Assembly: GCA_947570135.1 (NCBI GenBank)
Contig: CANOTP010000005.1
Location: 1 to 64,000, forward strand
Length of the DNA stretch: 64,000 bases
Direction of reading: 5' to 3'
DNA from: an uncultured Candidatus Melainabacteria bacterium
Lineage (GTDB): Bacteria; Cyanobacteriota; Vampirovibrionia; Gastranaerophilales; Gastranaerophilaceae
The position numbers were made by a program, and so were the translations under genes. Every line of letters starts with the position of its first letter. Position 1 is the first letter of the stretch. Under the pieces are notes generated by a model that did not search any database, was not told the DNA's origin, and saw only the letters and a program-made list of their open reading frames with translations. Below are positions 9,074 to 18,424 of this stretch, piece by piece.

Positions 9074-10444
9074 ATGTCAGGTATAAAATTCGGAACAGAC
9101 GGCTGGAGAGCTGTAGTAGGACAAGATTTTAACAGAGAGAATGTAGCAATTGTTTCAAATGCTATCGGAAAATATGTGTTTGATAATTACGGGATTTATA
9201 AAACCGTAATTGTAGGTTATGATCCGCGCAATATGGCAAAAGAATTTTCAATGCAGTGCGCGCAAATCTTGAAAGATAAAGGATTTAAGGTTTTATATAG
9301 TGATAAGGTTATTCCGACGCCTGTTTTAGCGTATAATGCGAAAAAACTTGATGCATGTGCGGTGATGTTTACTGCATCTCATAATCCGCCCGAATATTTG
9401 GGGATAAAATTTATACCTGATTACGCAGGTCCTGCAACAAGTGAAATTACAGATGAAATTGTTTCAAATTTCGGTAAAAATACCCCGTCTTGTGGCGTCG
9501 GTAAATTAATTTATACGGATTTTTCAAGTGCGTATTTTAAGCATATTAAATCTTTGATTGATTTTTCAAAGATTAAAGATTTGAATAAACGCATAATTTT
9601 TGACGGTTTGTACGCTGCAAGTATTGGATATTTTGATAAGCTTTTATCAGATAACGGGATAGAATATGACAGTATTCACATGTATCATGATATAAATTTT
9701 GGCGGCGGAATGCCGGAACCGAAACCTAAGTTTATGGGTGAGATGATCGAATATGTAAAATCTCACAAAGATTATGTAGGTTTTGCCAATGACGGTGATT
9801 CGGACAGGTTCGGGGTGATAAACGAGAACGGTGAATATGTTACGCCAAACGAGATTATTGCAATTTTATTGATGCATTTGAAAAAGCACAAAAAATGCTC
9901 AGGTGCGCTTGTAAAAACTGTCGGCGTAAGCTTAATGCTTGATATTATCGCGCAAAAACTCGGTGTAGAAATAATAGAAACTCCTGTAGGGTTTAAGCAT
10001 GTCGGCGAAGCTATGAGAAAATTTAGCCCGATAATAGCAGGCGAAGAATCAGGCGGATTAAGTATTCAAAACCACATCCCCGAAAAAGATGGAATCCTTG
10101 CAAATTTACTTGTTCTTGAGGCTATGGCTTATGAAGGTAAATCTCTTGTACAATTACAAAAAGAACTTCACAATTTTGTCGGTTGTACGTTTATAAACAC
10201 TCGTGTGGATAAAAAACTTGAAGGTGTTGAAGAAATAAAACCTGTTTTGGATAAGTTTACAGCGCTTGAAGATGTTGCAGGGCAAAAGATTGTAAGAAAA
10301 GATTATAAAGACGGAGTAAAACTTTATTTAGAAGATAATAAGACTTGGATACTTGTTCGTCCGTCAGGAACAGAACCGCTTTTAAGGATTTATATTGAAA
10401 GTGATAGTGAAGATAAAATAAATAATATAAAAAGTTTTCTGTAG
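9074..10444 (+). CDS. Phosphoglucomutase/phosphomannomutase (alpha-D-phosphohexomutase)
   Basis: This enzyme interconverts hexose 1- and 6-phosphates for glycogen, LPS or nucleotide-sugar synthesis. All four domain signatures are present: FGTDGWR at the N-terminus, the phosphoserine loop TASHNPP near residue 101, the metal loop DGDSDR near 239, the sugar loop GEESGG near 322, and the phosphate loop RPSGTEP near 428. The ATG at 9074 is preferred over the upstream TTG at 9059 because AGGGAAG lies just ahead of it. Glucose or mannose specificity cannot be read from sequence alone. It is divergent from pheA with 58 bases between. Confidence 0.9.
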   Translation: MSGIKFGTDGWRAVVGQDFNRENVAIVSNAIGKYVFDNYGIYKTVIVGYDPRNMAKEFSMQCAQILKDKGFKVLYSDKVIPTPVLAYNAKKLDACAVMFTASHNPPEYLGIKFIPDYAGPATSEITDEIVSNFGKNTPSCGVGKLIYTDFSSAYFKHIKSLIDFSKIKDLNKRIIFDGLYAASIGYFDKLLSDNGIEYDSIHMYHDINFGGGMPEPKPKFMGEMIEYVKSHKDYVGFANDGDSDRFGVINENGEYVTPNEIIAILLMHLKKHKKCSGALVKTVGVSLMLDIIAQKLGVEIIETPVGFKHVGEAMRKFSPIIAGEESGGLSIQNHIPEKDGILANLLVLEAMAYEGKSLVQLQKELHNFVGCTFINTRVDKKLEGVEEIKPVLDKFTALEDVAGQKIVRKDYKDGVKLYLEDNKTWILVRPSGTEPLLRIYIESDSEDKINNIKSFL

Positions 10445-10512
10445 GCTAGCAAATTAAATTTTGTTCGGATTTAATACAGAATGTACAGACAAAATAACAG
10501 AAAGGTAAAAAT

Positions 10513-11100
10513 ATGGAAGTTAGAAATAATCCGAGTTTCGGTATGGCATTTATAAAACCTAAGGCTGAAGATATTGCGGGGTTTACAAAATATGTAACAA
10601 GAGGCAGACGACCAAAAATGATCGCGCGTGGTTTAACTCAATTGCAAAAAGCCCATGCTAATGATCAATATGTTGATATACACTTTTTGCCTGACGCGAA
10701 AGGTTTTTCTGTTATTCCAAAGGTTAATACTCCTGTAGAAAGAACAAGAATAGAATCTGTTCTTGGTGGAACATCTCGTCCGTTTTACTCAGATACCGTA
10801 AATCCTGCAAGAATTGACAGGGTTGCGGGAGAAGTTAATGCAGAATTGGAAAGGCTGGAAAAATCAGGAGCTTCAAAACTAAAACTAAGCTGGACTGCAG
10901 TTAAAGGTTTTTGTCGCGTAGCTAAAGAAGTTGTTCGAGTAATAGTATCACCGAAAGAGATTCTTCCTGCGGATTTAAGAGCTGCATCAGCAGAAGCAGC
11001 ACGTATTGAACAAGGTGTAGGTGAATTATTGGCAAAAGAGGTAGCAAAAACTCAAAGAAGACTTGCTACAGAAAAATTAATCAATAATTCATTAAAATAA
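10513..11100 (+). CDS. Lineage-specific protein with N-terminal NPSFG motif
   Basis: A 195-residue protein without recognisable family. It opens MEVRNNPSFGMAF, one of several proteins in this window whose short polar N-terminus ends in an SFG/FTG-type motif. The remainder is rich in Arg, Lys and Ala with predicted amphipathic helices near the C-terminus, and has no membrane span or cysteine cluster. The start follows AGAAAGG. It sits between the hexomutase and the ribosomal protein promoter, in the same direction, with no obvious terminator after it. Confidence 0.7.
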   Translation: MEVRNNPSFGMAFIKPKAEDIAGFTKYVTRGRRPKMIARGLTQLQKAHANDQYVDIHFLPDAKGFSVIPKVNTPVERTRIESVLGGTSRPFYSDTVNPARIDRVAGEVNAELERLEKSGASKLKLSWTAVKGFCRVAKEVVRVIVSPKEILPADLRAASAEAARIEQGVGELLAKEVAKTQRRLATEKLINNSLK

Positions 11101-11146
11101 AATTTGTAACTTGTTAACAAAACTAAACAAACATGGGAAAACACGG

Positions 11147-11175
11147 TTGACACGGTGTTTTGTTTATCCTAAGAT
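11147..11175 (+). promoter_or_regulatory. Strong sigma-70 type promoter of the S10 ribosomal operon
   Basis: A perfect -35 TTGACA (11147-11152) and a -10 TAAGAT (11170-11175) are separated by exactly 17 bases. They lie about 110 bases upstream of the rpsJ start, leaving a leader of roughly 100 nt. The match and its place ahead of the ribosomal gene run support assignment as the main operon promoter. Confidence 0.8.
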
Positions 11176-11283
11176 AGATATGCTTGAAGTATAGTAACCG
11201 AAATATATAGCGAAAACTTTAAGCAGGGCAAGGTTCATGCTTTGCCGAAAGTAGTACATAGAAAAAAGAAAAAAGGAATGCAA

Positions 11284-11601
11284 ATGGCAAACAGCACTAA
11301 GAAAAACAGAATCAGAGTTTGTTTGAAAGCTTATGATCACAAACTAATTGATGTATCTGCTGACAAAATCGTAGAAACAGCAAAAAGAACAGACGCTAAA
11401 GTAGCCGGTCCTATTCCTTTACCTACAAAAAGACGTATTTATTGTGTATTGCGTTCACCACACGTTGATAAAAAATCTCGTGAACATTTTGAAATCAGAA
11501 CACACAAACGCATTATCGATATTTACGAACCGACTCAACAGACAATGGAAGAGTTGCGTAGATTAGATTTACCGGCAGGTGTAGATATCGAAGCAAGATA
11601 G
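11284..11601 (+). CDS. rpsJ: 30S ribosomal protein S10
   Basis: S10 binds the 30S head and, as NusE, takes part in transcription antitermination. The protein reads [16 protein letters not shown], then [31 protein letters not shown], all conserved S10 segments, with a normal 105 residues. The ATG at 11284 is chosen because AGGA sits 6 bases ahead. The frame stays open upstream to a TTG at 11242, which would add 14 non-conserved residues. It is the first gene of the ribosomal operon. fusA and tuf, often upstream, are absent. Confidence 0.95.
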   Translation: MANSTKKNRIRVCLKAYDHKLIDVSADKIVETAKRTDAKVAGPIPLPTKRRIYCVLRSPHVDKKSREHFEIRTHKRIIDIYEPTQQTMEELRRLDLPAGVDIEAR

Positions 11602-11834
11602 TTGCAACGATTCCTGTCAATGAAAATTGAATAAGCATTATGCATAGATAATGTGATCTACTACCCGCACGCAGAGATGAGAGTTTCTGAATTATAGAGG
11701 CGGAGGGAGGTGAAAGTCCTCCAAAAGGTAAAAGGACAGTAAGCAAAAGTAGCGCTCGCAAGAGAAAGATGCAACTCCGAAATCGGGGCAAGGATAATTT
11801 GCACCAAGTAGGACGAGCAGGAAAGGTAAAAATT
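11602..11834 (+). ncRNA. Structured 233-base spacer between rpsJ and rplC (candidate regulatory RNA)
   Basis: The two genes are normally a few dozen bases apart. Here 233 bases carry no convincing ORF. The stretch includes the hairpin GGAGG-TGAAAGT-CCTCC at 11709-11725, a purine-rich region, and further complementary segments, and is more GC-rich than the flanks. It could be a cis-acting autoregulatory leader or a residual mobile RNA. No known family was recognised. Confidence 0.35.
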
Positions 11835-12473
11835 ATGACACTAGGTGTAATAGGTAAAAAAGTCGGAATGACTCAAATCTTTGATGAACAAGGTTTGGCT
11901 GTTCCTGTAACAGTTATTAAAGTTGACGAAACTGTAGTTACTCAGGTTAAAACTGTTGAAACTGATGGTTACAACGCAATCCAAGTCGGTACTGTTGCAG
12001 CTAAAGAAAAACACTTGACAAAAGCTCAATTAGGTCATTTTAAGAAAAACAATTTGTCAAACTACAGACATCTTCAAGAATTCAGAGTTGAAAACCCTCA
12101 AGATTACAAAGTAGGCGACAAAGTTGAACTTTCAGTATTAGAAAATGTTGAAAAAGTAGACGTAACAGGTAAATCAATAGGTAAAGGCTTCCAAGGTACA
12201 GTAAAAAGACATAATTTCGGAAGAGGACCTATGGCTCACGGTTCAAAAAACCACAGAGAACCGGGTTCAATCGGTGCAGGTACAACTCCTTCACGTGTTA
12301 TTAAAGGTAAAAGAATGGCCGGTAACATGGGTAACGAAAGAGTTACTATTACTAAATTGAAATTAGTTAAAGTTGATTCAGCTAACGGTTTAGTATTGGT
12401 AAAAGGTTCAGTACCTGGTTGCGAAGGCAGATTGGTAACAATCGTACCGACAAGAACTAAATGGAACGGCTAG
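11835..12473 (+). CDS. rplC: 50S ribosomal protein L3
   Basis: L3 nucleates 50S assembly next to the peptidyl transferase centre. Typical segments are MTLGVIGKKVGMTQIF at the start, KGFQGTVKRHNFGRGPMAHGSKNHREPGSIGA in the loop that reaches the active site (residues about 120-155), and GNERVTITKLKLVKVD. The protein has 212 residues. The ATG at 11835 matches the family start; the frame is open further upstream but that part is not L3. Second gene of the operon. Confidence 0.95.
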   Translation: MTLGVIGKKVGMTQIFDEQGLAVPVTVIKVDETVVTQVKTVETDGYNAIQVGTVAAKEKHLTKAQLGHFKKNNLSNYRHLQEFRVENPQDYKVGDKVELSVLENVEKVDVTGKSIGKGFQGTVKRHNFGRGPMAHGSKNHREPGSIGAGTTPSRVIKGKRMAGNMGNERVTITKLKLVKVDSANGLVLVKGSVPGCEGRLVTIVPTRTKWNG

Positions 12474-12553
12474 TCCTTAAATGCCCTGACTTGCCATATA
12501 AAGCTTAACGCAAGGGGTAAGCAGTAAAAGAAGAAATATAAAGGAAAATACAA

Positions 12554-13180
12554 ATGTCAAAAGAAATATTAAGTACAAACGGAGAAAAATTAGGCGAAAT
12601 TACATTAGAAAAAAGTGTTTTCGGTGTAGAACCTAATTTACATGTAATGCACTTAGCATTGAGAAGACAATTAAATAACGCTCGTCAAGGTAATGCTTGT
12701 ACAAAAACAAGAGCAGAAGTAGCAGGCGGCGGAAGAAAACCATGGAAACAAAAAGGTACAGGCCGTGCAAGAGCAGGTTCACTTCGTTCTCCATTGTTCG
12801 CAGGTGGCGGCGTAATCTTTGGGCCAAAACCAAGAAGCTACGCATTCAATATGCCTCAAAAAGCAAGACAATTAGCTTTGAAATCAGCATTATCAGCTCG
12901 TGAAGCTCAATTGGTTGTTGTAAAAGACTTCTCAACAATTTCTGAACCAAAAACAAAATTAATGGTTAGTGCATTAAAATCATTAAACGTTAGCGGAAAA
13001 GTTTTAATCATCGCAAATCCTAAAGCTGATGAAAATAAAAACTTGGAATTATCTGCAAGAAATATTCCTAGCATAAAACTTTTATTACCGACTAACTTAA
13101 ACGTGAAAGATTTATTGGAAGCTGATTTTGTTGTTATGACTGAATCCGCTGTAAATGAAATTACAGAAAGGTTACAATAA
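12554..13180 (+). CDS. rplD: 50S ribosomal protein L4
   Basis: L4 lines the exit tunnel and in some bacteria represses its own operon. Hallmarks are RQGNACTKTRAEVAGGGRKPWKQKGTGRARAGS around residues 45-80 (the tunnel loop) followed by FGPKPR. The length of 208 residues is standard. AAAGGAAAA precedes the start. The stop overlaps the rplW start by one base (TAATG), so translation is probably coupled. Confidence 0.95.
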   Translation: MSKEILSTNGEKLGEITLEKSVFGVEPNLHVMHLALRRQLNNARQGNACTKTRAEVAGGGRKPWKQKGTGRARAGSLRSPLFAGGGVIFGPKPRSYAFNMPQKARQLALKSALSAREAQLVVVKDFSTISEPKTKLMVSALKSLNVSGKVLIIANPKADENKNLELSARNIPSIKLLLPTNLNVKDLLEADFVVMTESAVNEITERLQ

Positions 13181-13476
13181 TGAGTAAAGAAACAGAAAGA
13201 CTATATGACGTTATTAAAAAGTCATTAATTACAGAAAAATCAGTGGCAGCAACAGAAAATGCACAATATACTTTCGAAGTAAAAAAAGATGCAACAAAAA
13301 TCGAAATTGCTAAAGCTGTAGAATTAGCTTTTCCGGGAAGAAAAGTTAAAAAAGTAAGAACAGTTTATATGCCTTCACACGAAAAAAGAATGGGATATAA
13401 ATTCGGAAGAACAGATTCAAGCAAGAAAGCCATCGTAACAATCGAAGGCGAACCGATTGAATTTATCGGAGTGTAG
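13180..13476 (+). CDS. rplW: 50S ribosomal protein L23
   Basis: L23 sits at the tunnel exit and is the docking site for trigger factor and SRP. Conserved parts are DVIKKSLITEKS, then YTFEVKKDATKIEIAKAVE, then GRKVKKVRT and the GRTDSSKKAIVTI tail. It has 98 residues, normal for bacteria. Its start is nested in the rplD stop (TAATG). A hairpin spacer follows directly after the stop. Confidence 0.95.
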   Translation: MSKETERLYDVIKKSLITEKSVAATENAQYTFEVKKDATKIEIAKAVELAFPGRKVKKVRTVYMPSHEKRMGYKFGRTDSSKKAIVTIEGEPIEFIGV

Positions 13477-13590
13477 CGGATTTTGCGTACGGATGTGCAA
13501 AGCAAAATCCAAGAAGCTGACTCTAAACAGGGGCGAAAAGGCATATGTCCCTAAATGTTAGACAAAGCCAATAAAAGGAGAAAATTAAAA
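13477..13590 (+). other. Hairpin-bearing spacer between rplW and rplB
   Basis: GGATTTTGC (13478-13486) pairs perfectly with GCAAAATCC (13502-13510) immediately after the rplW stop. A very similar start (TAG followed by CGGATTTTG) occurs after rpsQ. No T-run follows, so it is not a simple terminator. The rplB ribosome site AAAGGAG lies at the 3' end of the spacer. Confidence 0.5.
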
Positions 13591-14418
13591 ATGGCAACTA
13601 AAAAAATCAATCCGACAACTCCGGGACAAAGAGGAATGACAAAGAGTGATTATCAAGAAATCACAACCTCAACTCCTGAAAAATCGTTGTTGAGATCATT
13701 GAAAAAAACAGCCGGAAGAAATAACACAGGTAGAATTACATGTCGTCACAAAGGTGGCGGTGTAAAAAGATCATACCGTGTAATTGATTTCAAAAGAGAT
13801 AAATTCGGCGTACCTGCAACAGTAAAAACTATTGAGTACGATCCGAACAGAAACGTAAGAATTTCACTATGTTTCTACGCTGACGGTGAAAAAAGATATA
13901 TCTTGACACCTGAAGGTTTAAACGTAGGTGATGTAATCGTTTCAGGTCCAGAAGCACCTGTACAGACAGGTAATGCAATGCCTTTAGAATTAATTCCGTT
14001 AGGTTCAATCGTTCACAACGTAGAATTAAATCCGGGCAGAGGTGCCGTAATGGTGAGATCCGCAGGTAACAGCGCTCAGGTTATGGCTAAGGAAGGTAAC
14101 TATGTAACAATTAAATTACCTTCAGGCGAAATGAGAATGGTAAGAAAAGAATGTATGGCTACCATCGGTACATTAGGTAACTCAGAATTCAAAAACTTAT
14201 CAATCGGTAAAGCCGGAAGAAAACGTTATATGGGTATCAGACCAACAGTACGTGGTGTAACAATGAATCCTTGCGATCACCCTCACGGTGGTGGTGAAGG
14301 TAAAACAGGTCCTGGCGGACACCCTAAAACACCTTGGGGTAAACCTGCACTTGGTTACAAAACTCGTAAAAAAGGTAAAGCTTCTGATAAGTTAATCGTT
14401 AGAAGACGTAAAAAGTAA
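13591..14418 (+). CDS. rplB: 50S ribosomal protein L2
   Basis: L2 is needed for subunit joining and peptidyl transfer. Diagnostic regions are [21 protein letters not shown] (residues about 48-70), [30 protein letters not shown], and the C-terminal [18 protein letters not shown], which carries the catalytic-site-proximal His. The protein has 275 residues. The ATG at 13591 follows AAAGGAG and matches the family start; an in-frame ATG at 13555 would add 12 Lys/Arg-rich residues. Confidence 0.95.
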   Translation: MATKKINPTTPGQRGMTKSDYQEITTSTPEKSLLRSLKKTAGRNNTGRITCRHKGGGVKRSYRVIDFKRDKFGVPATVKTIEYDPNRNVRISLCFYADGEKRYILTPEGLNVGDVIVSGPEAPVQTGNAMPLELIPLGSIVHNVELNPGRGAVMVRSAGNSAQVMAKEGNYVTIKLPSGEMRMVRKECMATIGTLGNSEFKNLSIGKAGRKRYMGIRPTVRGVTMNPCDHPHGGGEGKTGPGGHPKTPWGKPALGYKTRKKGKASDKLIVRRRKK

Positions 14419-14433
14419 CAAATAATAAAATTT

Positions 14434-14469
14434 AGGGGCTTTTAAGCCAATAGTTAAAAGTCCCCTTTT
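14434..14469 (+). terminator. Terminator-like hairpin between rplB and rpsS
   Basis: AGGGGCTTTTAA pairs with TTAAAAGTCCCCT, with a one-base bulge and an 8-base loop, and is followed by TTTTA. It lies inside the ribosomal operon, so it may act as a partial terminator or attenuator between rplB and the following genes. Confidence 0.5.
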
Positions 14470-14502
14470 AAAACAAACAACAAATTGAAAAAGGAGAAAT
14501 AA

Positions 14503-14781
14503 ATGGCACGTTCATTAAAAAAAGGTGCATATGTAGAAGAAGCTCTACAAAAGAAAATCGAAAAAATGAATGCTAACTCTGACAAAAAAGTTATCAAAAC
14601 TTGGTCAAGAGCATCAATGATTGTACCTGATATGTTAGGTCATACTATTGCTGTTCACAACGGTAAAACTCACGTACCTGTATATGTAACAGAACAAATG
14701 GTAGGACATAAATTAGGCGAATTTGCTCCGACAAGGCTTTTCAAAGGTCACGCTGGTGCAGATAAAGCAAAAAGAGGTTAG
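14503..14781 (+). CDS. rpsS: 30S ribosomal protein S19
   Basis: S19 forms part of the 30S head and contacts A- and P-site tRNAs. Conserved stretches are [15 protein letters not shown], then [47 protein letters not shown], covering nearly the whole 92-residue protein. The start follows AAAGGAG. It follows rplB after a spacer with a terminator-like hairpin, and rplV follows 46 bases later. Confidence 0.95.
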   Translation: MARSLKKGAYVEEALQKKIEKMNANSDKKVIKTWSRASMIVPDMLGHTIAVHNGKTHVPVYVTEQMVGHKLGEFAPTRLFKGHAGADKAKRG

Positions 14782-14827
14782 TACAAATAATCCAAAGTGA
14801 TATTTATATTAAATAAAGGATAAAAAA

Positions 14828-15166
14828 ATGGAAGCAAAAGCAAAACAAACAGACATAAAAATGACAGCAAGAAAACTTCGCAGAGTAATCAACGAAGTTA
14901 GAGGAAAAGCTGTTACAGAAGCTCAAGATATGTTACGTTTTATGCCTTATTTTGCAGCAAGAGTTGTAGAAAAGAACTTGAAAGCTGCTGTTGCGAACGC
15001 TCGTGAGCAATATGGGGTAGCTCCTGAATCATTAAAGATTTCACAAATCTTTGCTGATGAAAGTGTTACATATAAACGTGCAAGAACAAGAGCTCAAGGT
15101 CGTATGTATTCAAGAATGAAACGTACATCACACCTTACATTAGTAGTTAGTGATACAACAAAATAG
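14828..15166 (+). CDS. rplV: 50S ribosomal protein L22
   Basis: L22 lines the exit tunnel near the macrolide site. The sequence fits the family: KMTARKLRRVINEVRGKAVTEA, then NLKAAVANAREQYG, then the beta-hairpin region SVTYKRARTRAQGRMY with the C-terminal SHLTLVVSD. It has 112 residues, a normal length. AAAGGA precedes the ATG. rpsC begins 12 bases after its stop. Confidence 0.95.
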   Translation: MEAKAKQTDIKMTARKLRRVINEVRGKAVTEAQDMLRFMPYFAARVVEKNLKAAVANAREQYGVAPESLKISQIFADESVTYKRARTRAQGRMYSRMKRTSHLTLVVSDTTK

Positions 15167-15178
15167 GAAAGTAATAAA

Positions 15179-15916
15179 ATGGGACAAAAAACACATCCAA
15201 CCGGATTTAGAGTAGGAGTCATCCGTAAATGGGCAAGCACTTGGTATGCTAAATGGAAAGACTACGGTGTATGCGTAAAAGAAGATGATTCAATCAGAAA
15301 ATTCGTTAAGAAAAAATTATATGCAGCAGGTGTATCAAGAATCTTGATAGACAGAAAAGCACAAAATACAACAATTACGGTTGTAACAGCAAAACCTGGT
15401 ATAGTTGTTGGTCGTGGCGGTCAAGGTATTGATGAACTTCGTCAGGAAGTAACAAAATTCATTGGCAAACCTGTAATCATCAACGTGGTTGAAGTTGCAA
15501 GAATCGATGCAGATGCACAATTAGTAGCAGAAAACATTGCTCAACAATTAGAAAAACGTATCGCATTCCGTCGTGCAATGAAACAATCAATGCAAAGAAC
15601 AATGAGAGCAGGCGTTCAAGGTATCAAAGTTATGGTATCAGGACGTTTGGGCGGTGCTGAAATCGCTCGTTCAGAATGGGCTAAAGAAGGAAGAATTCCT
15701 CTTCAAACATTAAGAGCGGATGTTGATTTTGGTTTTGCAGAAGCTGATACAATCATGGGTAAAATCGGTGTTAAAGTTTGGATTTTCAAAGGCAACTTAA
15801 TGCCTGGAGAAATGGCAGACCAAAACATCAAAACAAAAAGCGGTAAAGACAATTCTGAAAGATCAGGAAGACGTCCGAGACGCAGCAGAAATGTTGAAAC
15901 AACATCTCAAAACTAG
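15179..15916 (+). CDS. rpsC: 30S ribosomal protein S3
   Basis: S3 is at the mRNA entry channel and has helicase activity with S4. Diagnostic features are [24 protein letters not shown], the KH domain with [13 protein letters not shown] around residues 75-90, [23 protein letters not shown], and [25 protein letters not shown]. Length is 245 residues, with a basic polar tail after about residue 215. It follows rplV by 12 bases. Confidence 0.95.
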   Translation: MGQKTHPTGFRVGVIRKWASTWYAKWKDYGVCVKEDDSIRKFVKKKLYAAGVSRILIDRKAQNTTITVVTAKPGIVVGRGGQGIDELRQEVTKFIGKPVIINVVEVARIDADAQLVAENIAQQLEKRIAFRRAMKQSMQRTMRAGVQGIKVMVSGRLGGAEIARSEWAKEGRIPLQTLRADVDFGFAEADTIMGKIGVKVWIFKGNLMPGEMADQNIKTKSGKDNSERSGRRPRRSRNVETTSQN

Positions 15917-15947
15917 TAAGGTATAAAAATAATAGGAGCAAAATATA

Positions 15948-16367
15948 ATGTTACAGCCTAAAAAGACTAAATACCGCAAAATGATGAAAGGCAGAATGAA
16001 AGGTACTGAAACAAGAGGTACGAAACTTGAATTCGGTCAATACGCTCTTCAAGCAGTAGAGCCCGGTTGGATTACCAGCCGACAAATCGAGGCAGCACGT
16101 CGTGCAATGACTCGTGAAATCAAACGTGGCGGTAACGTTTGGATAAAAATATTCCCTGATAAACCGATTACTGCAAAACCTGCAGAAACTCGTATGGGTT
16201 CAGGTAAAGGTAATGTGGAATACTGGGTAGCAGTTGTTAAACCAAACAGATTGTTATTCGAACTTGATTATTTTGACAGAAATACTGCTGTGCACGCTTT
16301 AGAATTAGCAGCACAAAAGTTACCTATCAAAGTTAAGATAGTTGAACAACCAAGAGAACAAGCATAA
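15948..16367 (+). CDS. rplP: 50S ribosomal protein L16
   Basis: L16 helps form the A-site of the 50S subunit. Conserved segments are [19 protein letters not shown], then [50 protein letters not shown], and a C-terminus ending in LPIKVKIV. The length of 139 residues is standard. AGGAG precedes the start. An imperfect hairpin (CCCGTCTTA at 16375-16383 with TAAGGCGGG at 16410-16418) sits in the spacer to rpmC. Confidence 0.95.
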   Translation: MLQPKKTKYRKMMKGRMKGTETRGTKLEFGQYALQAVEPGWITSRQIEAARRAMTREIKRGGNVWIKIFPDKPITAKPAETRMGSGKGNVEYWVAVVKPNRLLFELDYFDRNTAVHALELAAQKLPIKVKIVEQPREQA

Positions 16368-16441
16368 TAAATTACCCGTCTTAACAAGAAGTTGATTCTT
16401 CAGGTCGGATAAGGCGGGAACAAGATAAAGGAAAATATAAA

Positions 16442-16639
16442 ATGAAAATAAGTGAAATGCGTGAAAAATCAGTAGATGAGTTACAAACAGCAGTAGAGGA
16501 TTGGAAAAAACAATTACTTGAAGCAAGATTGCAATTGTCAACTCATAAATTAGAAAATACAGCAAGTATTTCTAAAACAAAAAAACTCATCGCTCAAGCA
16601 AAAACAATAATAACAGAAAAAGGGGTACAAAATGCCTAA
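16442..16639 (+). CDS. rpmC: 50S ribosomal protein L29
   Basis: L29 is a small helical protein near the tunnel exit, beside L23. The protein reads [15 protein letters not shown], then [30 protein letters not shown], the usual two-helix hairpin, in 65 residues. AAAGGAAAA precedes the start. It overlaps the next gene, rpsQ, by 8 bases, so translation of the two is probably coupled. Confidence 0.93.
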   Translation: MKISEMREKSVDELQTAVEDWKKQLLEARLQLSTHKLENTASISKTKKLIAQAKTIITEKGVQNA

Positions 16640-16877
16640 GAAAGAAAAACAAGGATTAGTAGTTAGTAACAAAATGGATAAAACTGTAGTAGTTAGAGTT
16701 GCTGATTATGAACCACATCCAAAATACAAAAAAATTATGGAATCAAATAAAAACTATAAAGCACATGACGAACAAAACGTTTGTAATGAAGGCGATACAG
16801 TAAGAATCGTTGAAAACAGACCTATTTCAGGCGGAAAGCGTTGGGTTGTGGCTGAAGTGGTTGAAAAAGCCAGATAG
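16632..16877 (+). CDS. rpsQ: 30S ribosomal protein S17
   Basis: S17 is an OB-fold primary 16S rRNA binder. Conserved features are [28 protein letters not shown], then [30 protein letters not shown]. It has 81 residues. The ribosome site AAAGGGG lies inside the 3' end of rpmC, and the genes overlap by 8 bases. A long, GC-richer spacer follows it. Confidence 0.95.
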   Translation: MPKKEKQGLVVSNKMDKTVVVRVADYEPHPKYKKIMESNKNYKAHDEQNVCNEGDTVRIVENRPISGGKRWVVAEVVEKAR

Positions 16878-17028
16878 CGGATTTTGGCAAGAGCGGAGCG
16901 TAGTGAGTTCGCTTGTGCGAGAGCTGCGATGAGCCGGTCGAGCCGCCCATAATCCAAGATGCAAAAAGCAACATTACCACAGAGTAATGAGAGGCAAAAT
17001 AAGTAGTAAATACTAAAAGGAAAGAAAA
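16878..17028 (+). repeat. GC-rich hairpin insert between rpsQ and rplN
   Basis: Directly after the rpsQ stop, CGGATTTTGG (16878-16887) pairs with CCATAATCC (16947-16955), with one mismatch. Between them lies a GC-rich stretch of internally repetitive GAGCGGAGCG / GTGCGAGAGC type unlike the operon around it. The first bases match the rplW-rplB spacer. It resembles a small dispersed intergenic repeat rather than a gene. Confidence 0.5.
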
Positions 17029-17397
17029 ATGATACAACAAGAAACAAGACTAGAAGTAGCAGATAACACAGGTGCAAAACAATTGTTATGTATCCGTGTT
17101 ATGGGAAGCTCAAATAAAAAGTTTGCAGCAGTTGGCGACGAGATCGTAGCTTCTGTAAAAGATGCGACTCCGAATATGGCTGTGAAAAAGGGTGAAGTTG
17201 TTCGTGCAGTTGTAGTAAGAACTAAAGCAGATATCAAACGTAATGACGGTTCAGTTATCAGATTTGATGAAAATGCTGCAGTTATTATTAACAAAGACGG
17301 CAACCCAAGAGGTACTCGTGTTTTCGGACCTGTTGCTCGTGAATTAAGAGACAAAGGTTATATGAAAATAGTTTCTCTTGCACCGGAAGTTATCTAA
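17029..17397 (+). CDS. rplN: 50S ribosomal protein L14
   Basis: L14 binds 23S rRNA at the subunit interface and is the docking site of the silencing factor RsfS. Typical segments are [26 protein letters not shown], then [27 protein letters not shown] and [13 protein letters not shown]. The 122-residue length is exact for the family. AAAGGAAAG precedes the ATG. It follows the unusual GC-rich spacer. Confidence 0.96.
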   Translation: MIQQETRLEVADNTGAKQLLCIRVMGSSNKKFAAVGDEIVASVKDATPNMAVKKGEVVRAVVVRTKADIKRNDGSVIRFDENAAVIINKDGNPRGTRVFGPVARELRDKGYMKIVSLAPEVI

Positions 17398-17469
17398 TAT
17401 ACACAAACCATGTAATAGACTCTATAATGTTAGTAGGGTCAGTCCATGTAAGGAAACCAGGAGAAAAAA

Positions 17470-17808
17470 ATGACAAACAAAGATAAAAAAAGTTTACATG
17501 TAAAAACTAGCGACAGAGTCGTAGTTATTGCAGGTAAAGACAAAGGAAAAATCGGTAACGTAAAAAAAGTTGACCTGGAAAAAGGAAGAGTAATTGTTGA
17601 AGGCGCTAATATGGTAACTAAAGCACAAAAACCTCAACCTGCAGCAGGAATCCAAGGCGGACTAATCAAATTGGAAGCTCCGATTGATTCATCAAATGTG
17701 ATGATCGTATGCCCGGCTTGTGAAAAAGCAACAAGAGTAGAAATGAAAGTTATCGACGGTAAAAAAGTTCGCGTTTGTAAAAAATGCGGTGAACAACTAG
17801 ATGCTTAG
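17470..17808 (+). CDS. rplX: 50S ribosomal protein L24
   Basis: L24 is an assembly initiator for the 50S subunit. The KOW motif is clear (VVVIAGKDKGKIGNVKKVDLEKGRVIVEGANMV), followed by the GLIKLEAPIDSSNVMIVCP region. A Cys-x2-Cys pair occurs twice (CPACEKA and CKKCGEQ), a zinc-ribbon type end common in many bacterial L24 proteins. It has 112 residues. CAGGAG precedes the start. Confidence 0.95.
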   Translation: MTNKDKKSLHVKTSDRVVVIAGKDKGKIGNVKKVDLEKGRVIVEGANMVTKAQKPQPAAGIQGGLIKLEAPIDSSNVMIVCPACEKATRVEMKVIDGKKVRVCKKCGEQLDA

Positions 17809-17863
17809 TGTGTAACCGCCACGGCGGGTACGACATTAATACCAATAGTAAAGGAAAAGAAAA

Positions 17864-18418
17864 ATGACAGTAACAAAAAACTTAAAATCAAAATATCAAG
17901 AAGAAGTAATCCCGGCTTTAAAAGAAAAGTTCGGATACAAAAATGATCACCAAGTACCAAAACTTGTAAAAATAGTTTTGAACATGGGTGTAGGTGAAGC
18001 TTCTCACAACTCAAAAATTGCAGAAGCAATTGAAGCTCAATTAACAAAAATTGCCGGTCAAAAAGCAGTTGTTACAAAAGCTAAAAAATCAATCGCTTCA
18101 TACAAATTAAGAGAAGGTATGCCGGTTGGAGCAATGGCAACATTGCGTGGCGAAAGAATGTATGATTTCTTACAAAAACTTATTTGCGTAGTTCTTCCAA
18201 GAATCCGTGACTTCCGCGGTATCAGCGCAAAAAGTTTTGACGGTCGTGGAAACTATACATTGGGCTTGAAAGAACAAGCTCTATTCCCTGAAATCACTTA
18301 TGAAGAAGTGGATTTAGTTAAGGGTATGAACGTTTCAGTTATCACAACTGCTGAAACGGATGAAGAGGCAAGAGAATTGTTAAGACTTCTCGGAATGCCA
18401 TTTAAGGGGCTGAAATAA
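17864..18418 (+). CDS. rplE: 50S ribosomal protein L5
   Basis: L5 binds 5S rRNA and contacts the P-site tRNA. Conserved segments are [16 protein letters not shown], then [23 protein letters not shown], then [20 protein letters not shown] and the end [18 protein letters not shown]. The length is 184 residues. AAAGGAAAAG precedes the start. A pair of palindromic repeats follows its stop before rpsN. Confidence 0.96.
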   Translation: MTVTKNLKSKYQEEVIPALKEKFGYKNDHQVPKLVKIVLNMGVGEASHNSKIAEAIEAQLTKIAGQKAVVTKAKKSIASYKLREGMPVGAMATLRGERMYDFLQKLICVVLPRIRDFRGISAKSFDGRGNYTLGLKEQALFPEITYEEVDLVKGMNVSVITTAETDEEARELLRLLGMPFKGLK

Positions 18419-18424
18419 TTCAGC

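Noticed and set aside
16878-17028. Small gene or CRISPR-like repeat in the rpsQ-rplN spacer
   Set aside because: The repeats are not regularly spaced and frames in the stretch are short with no ribosome site.
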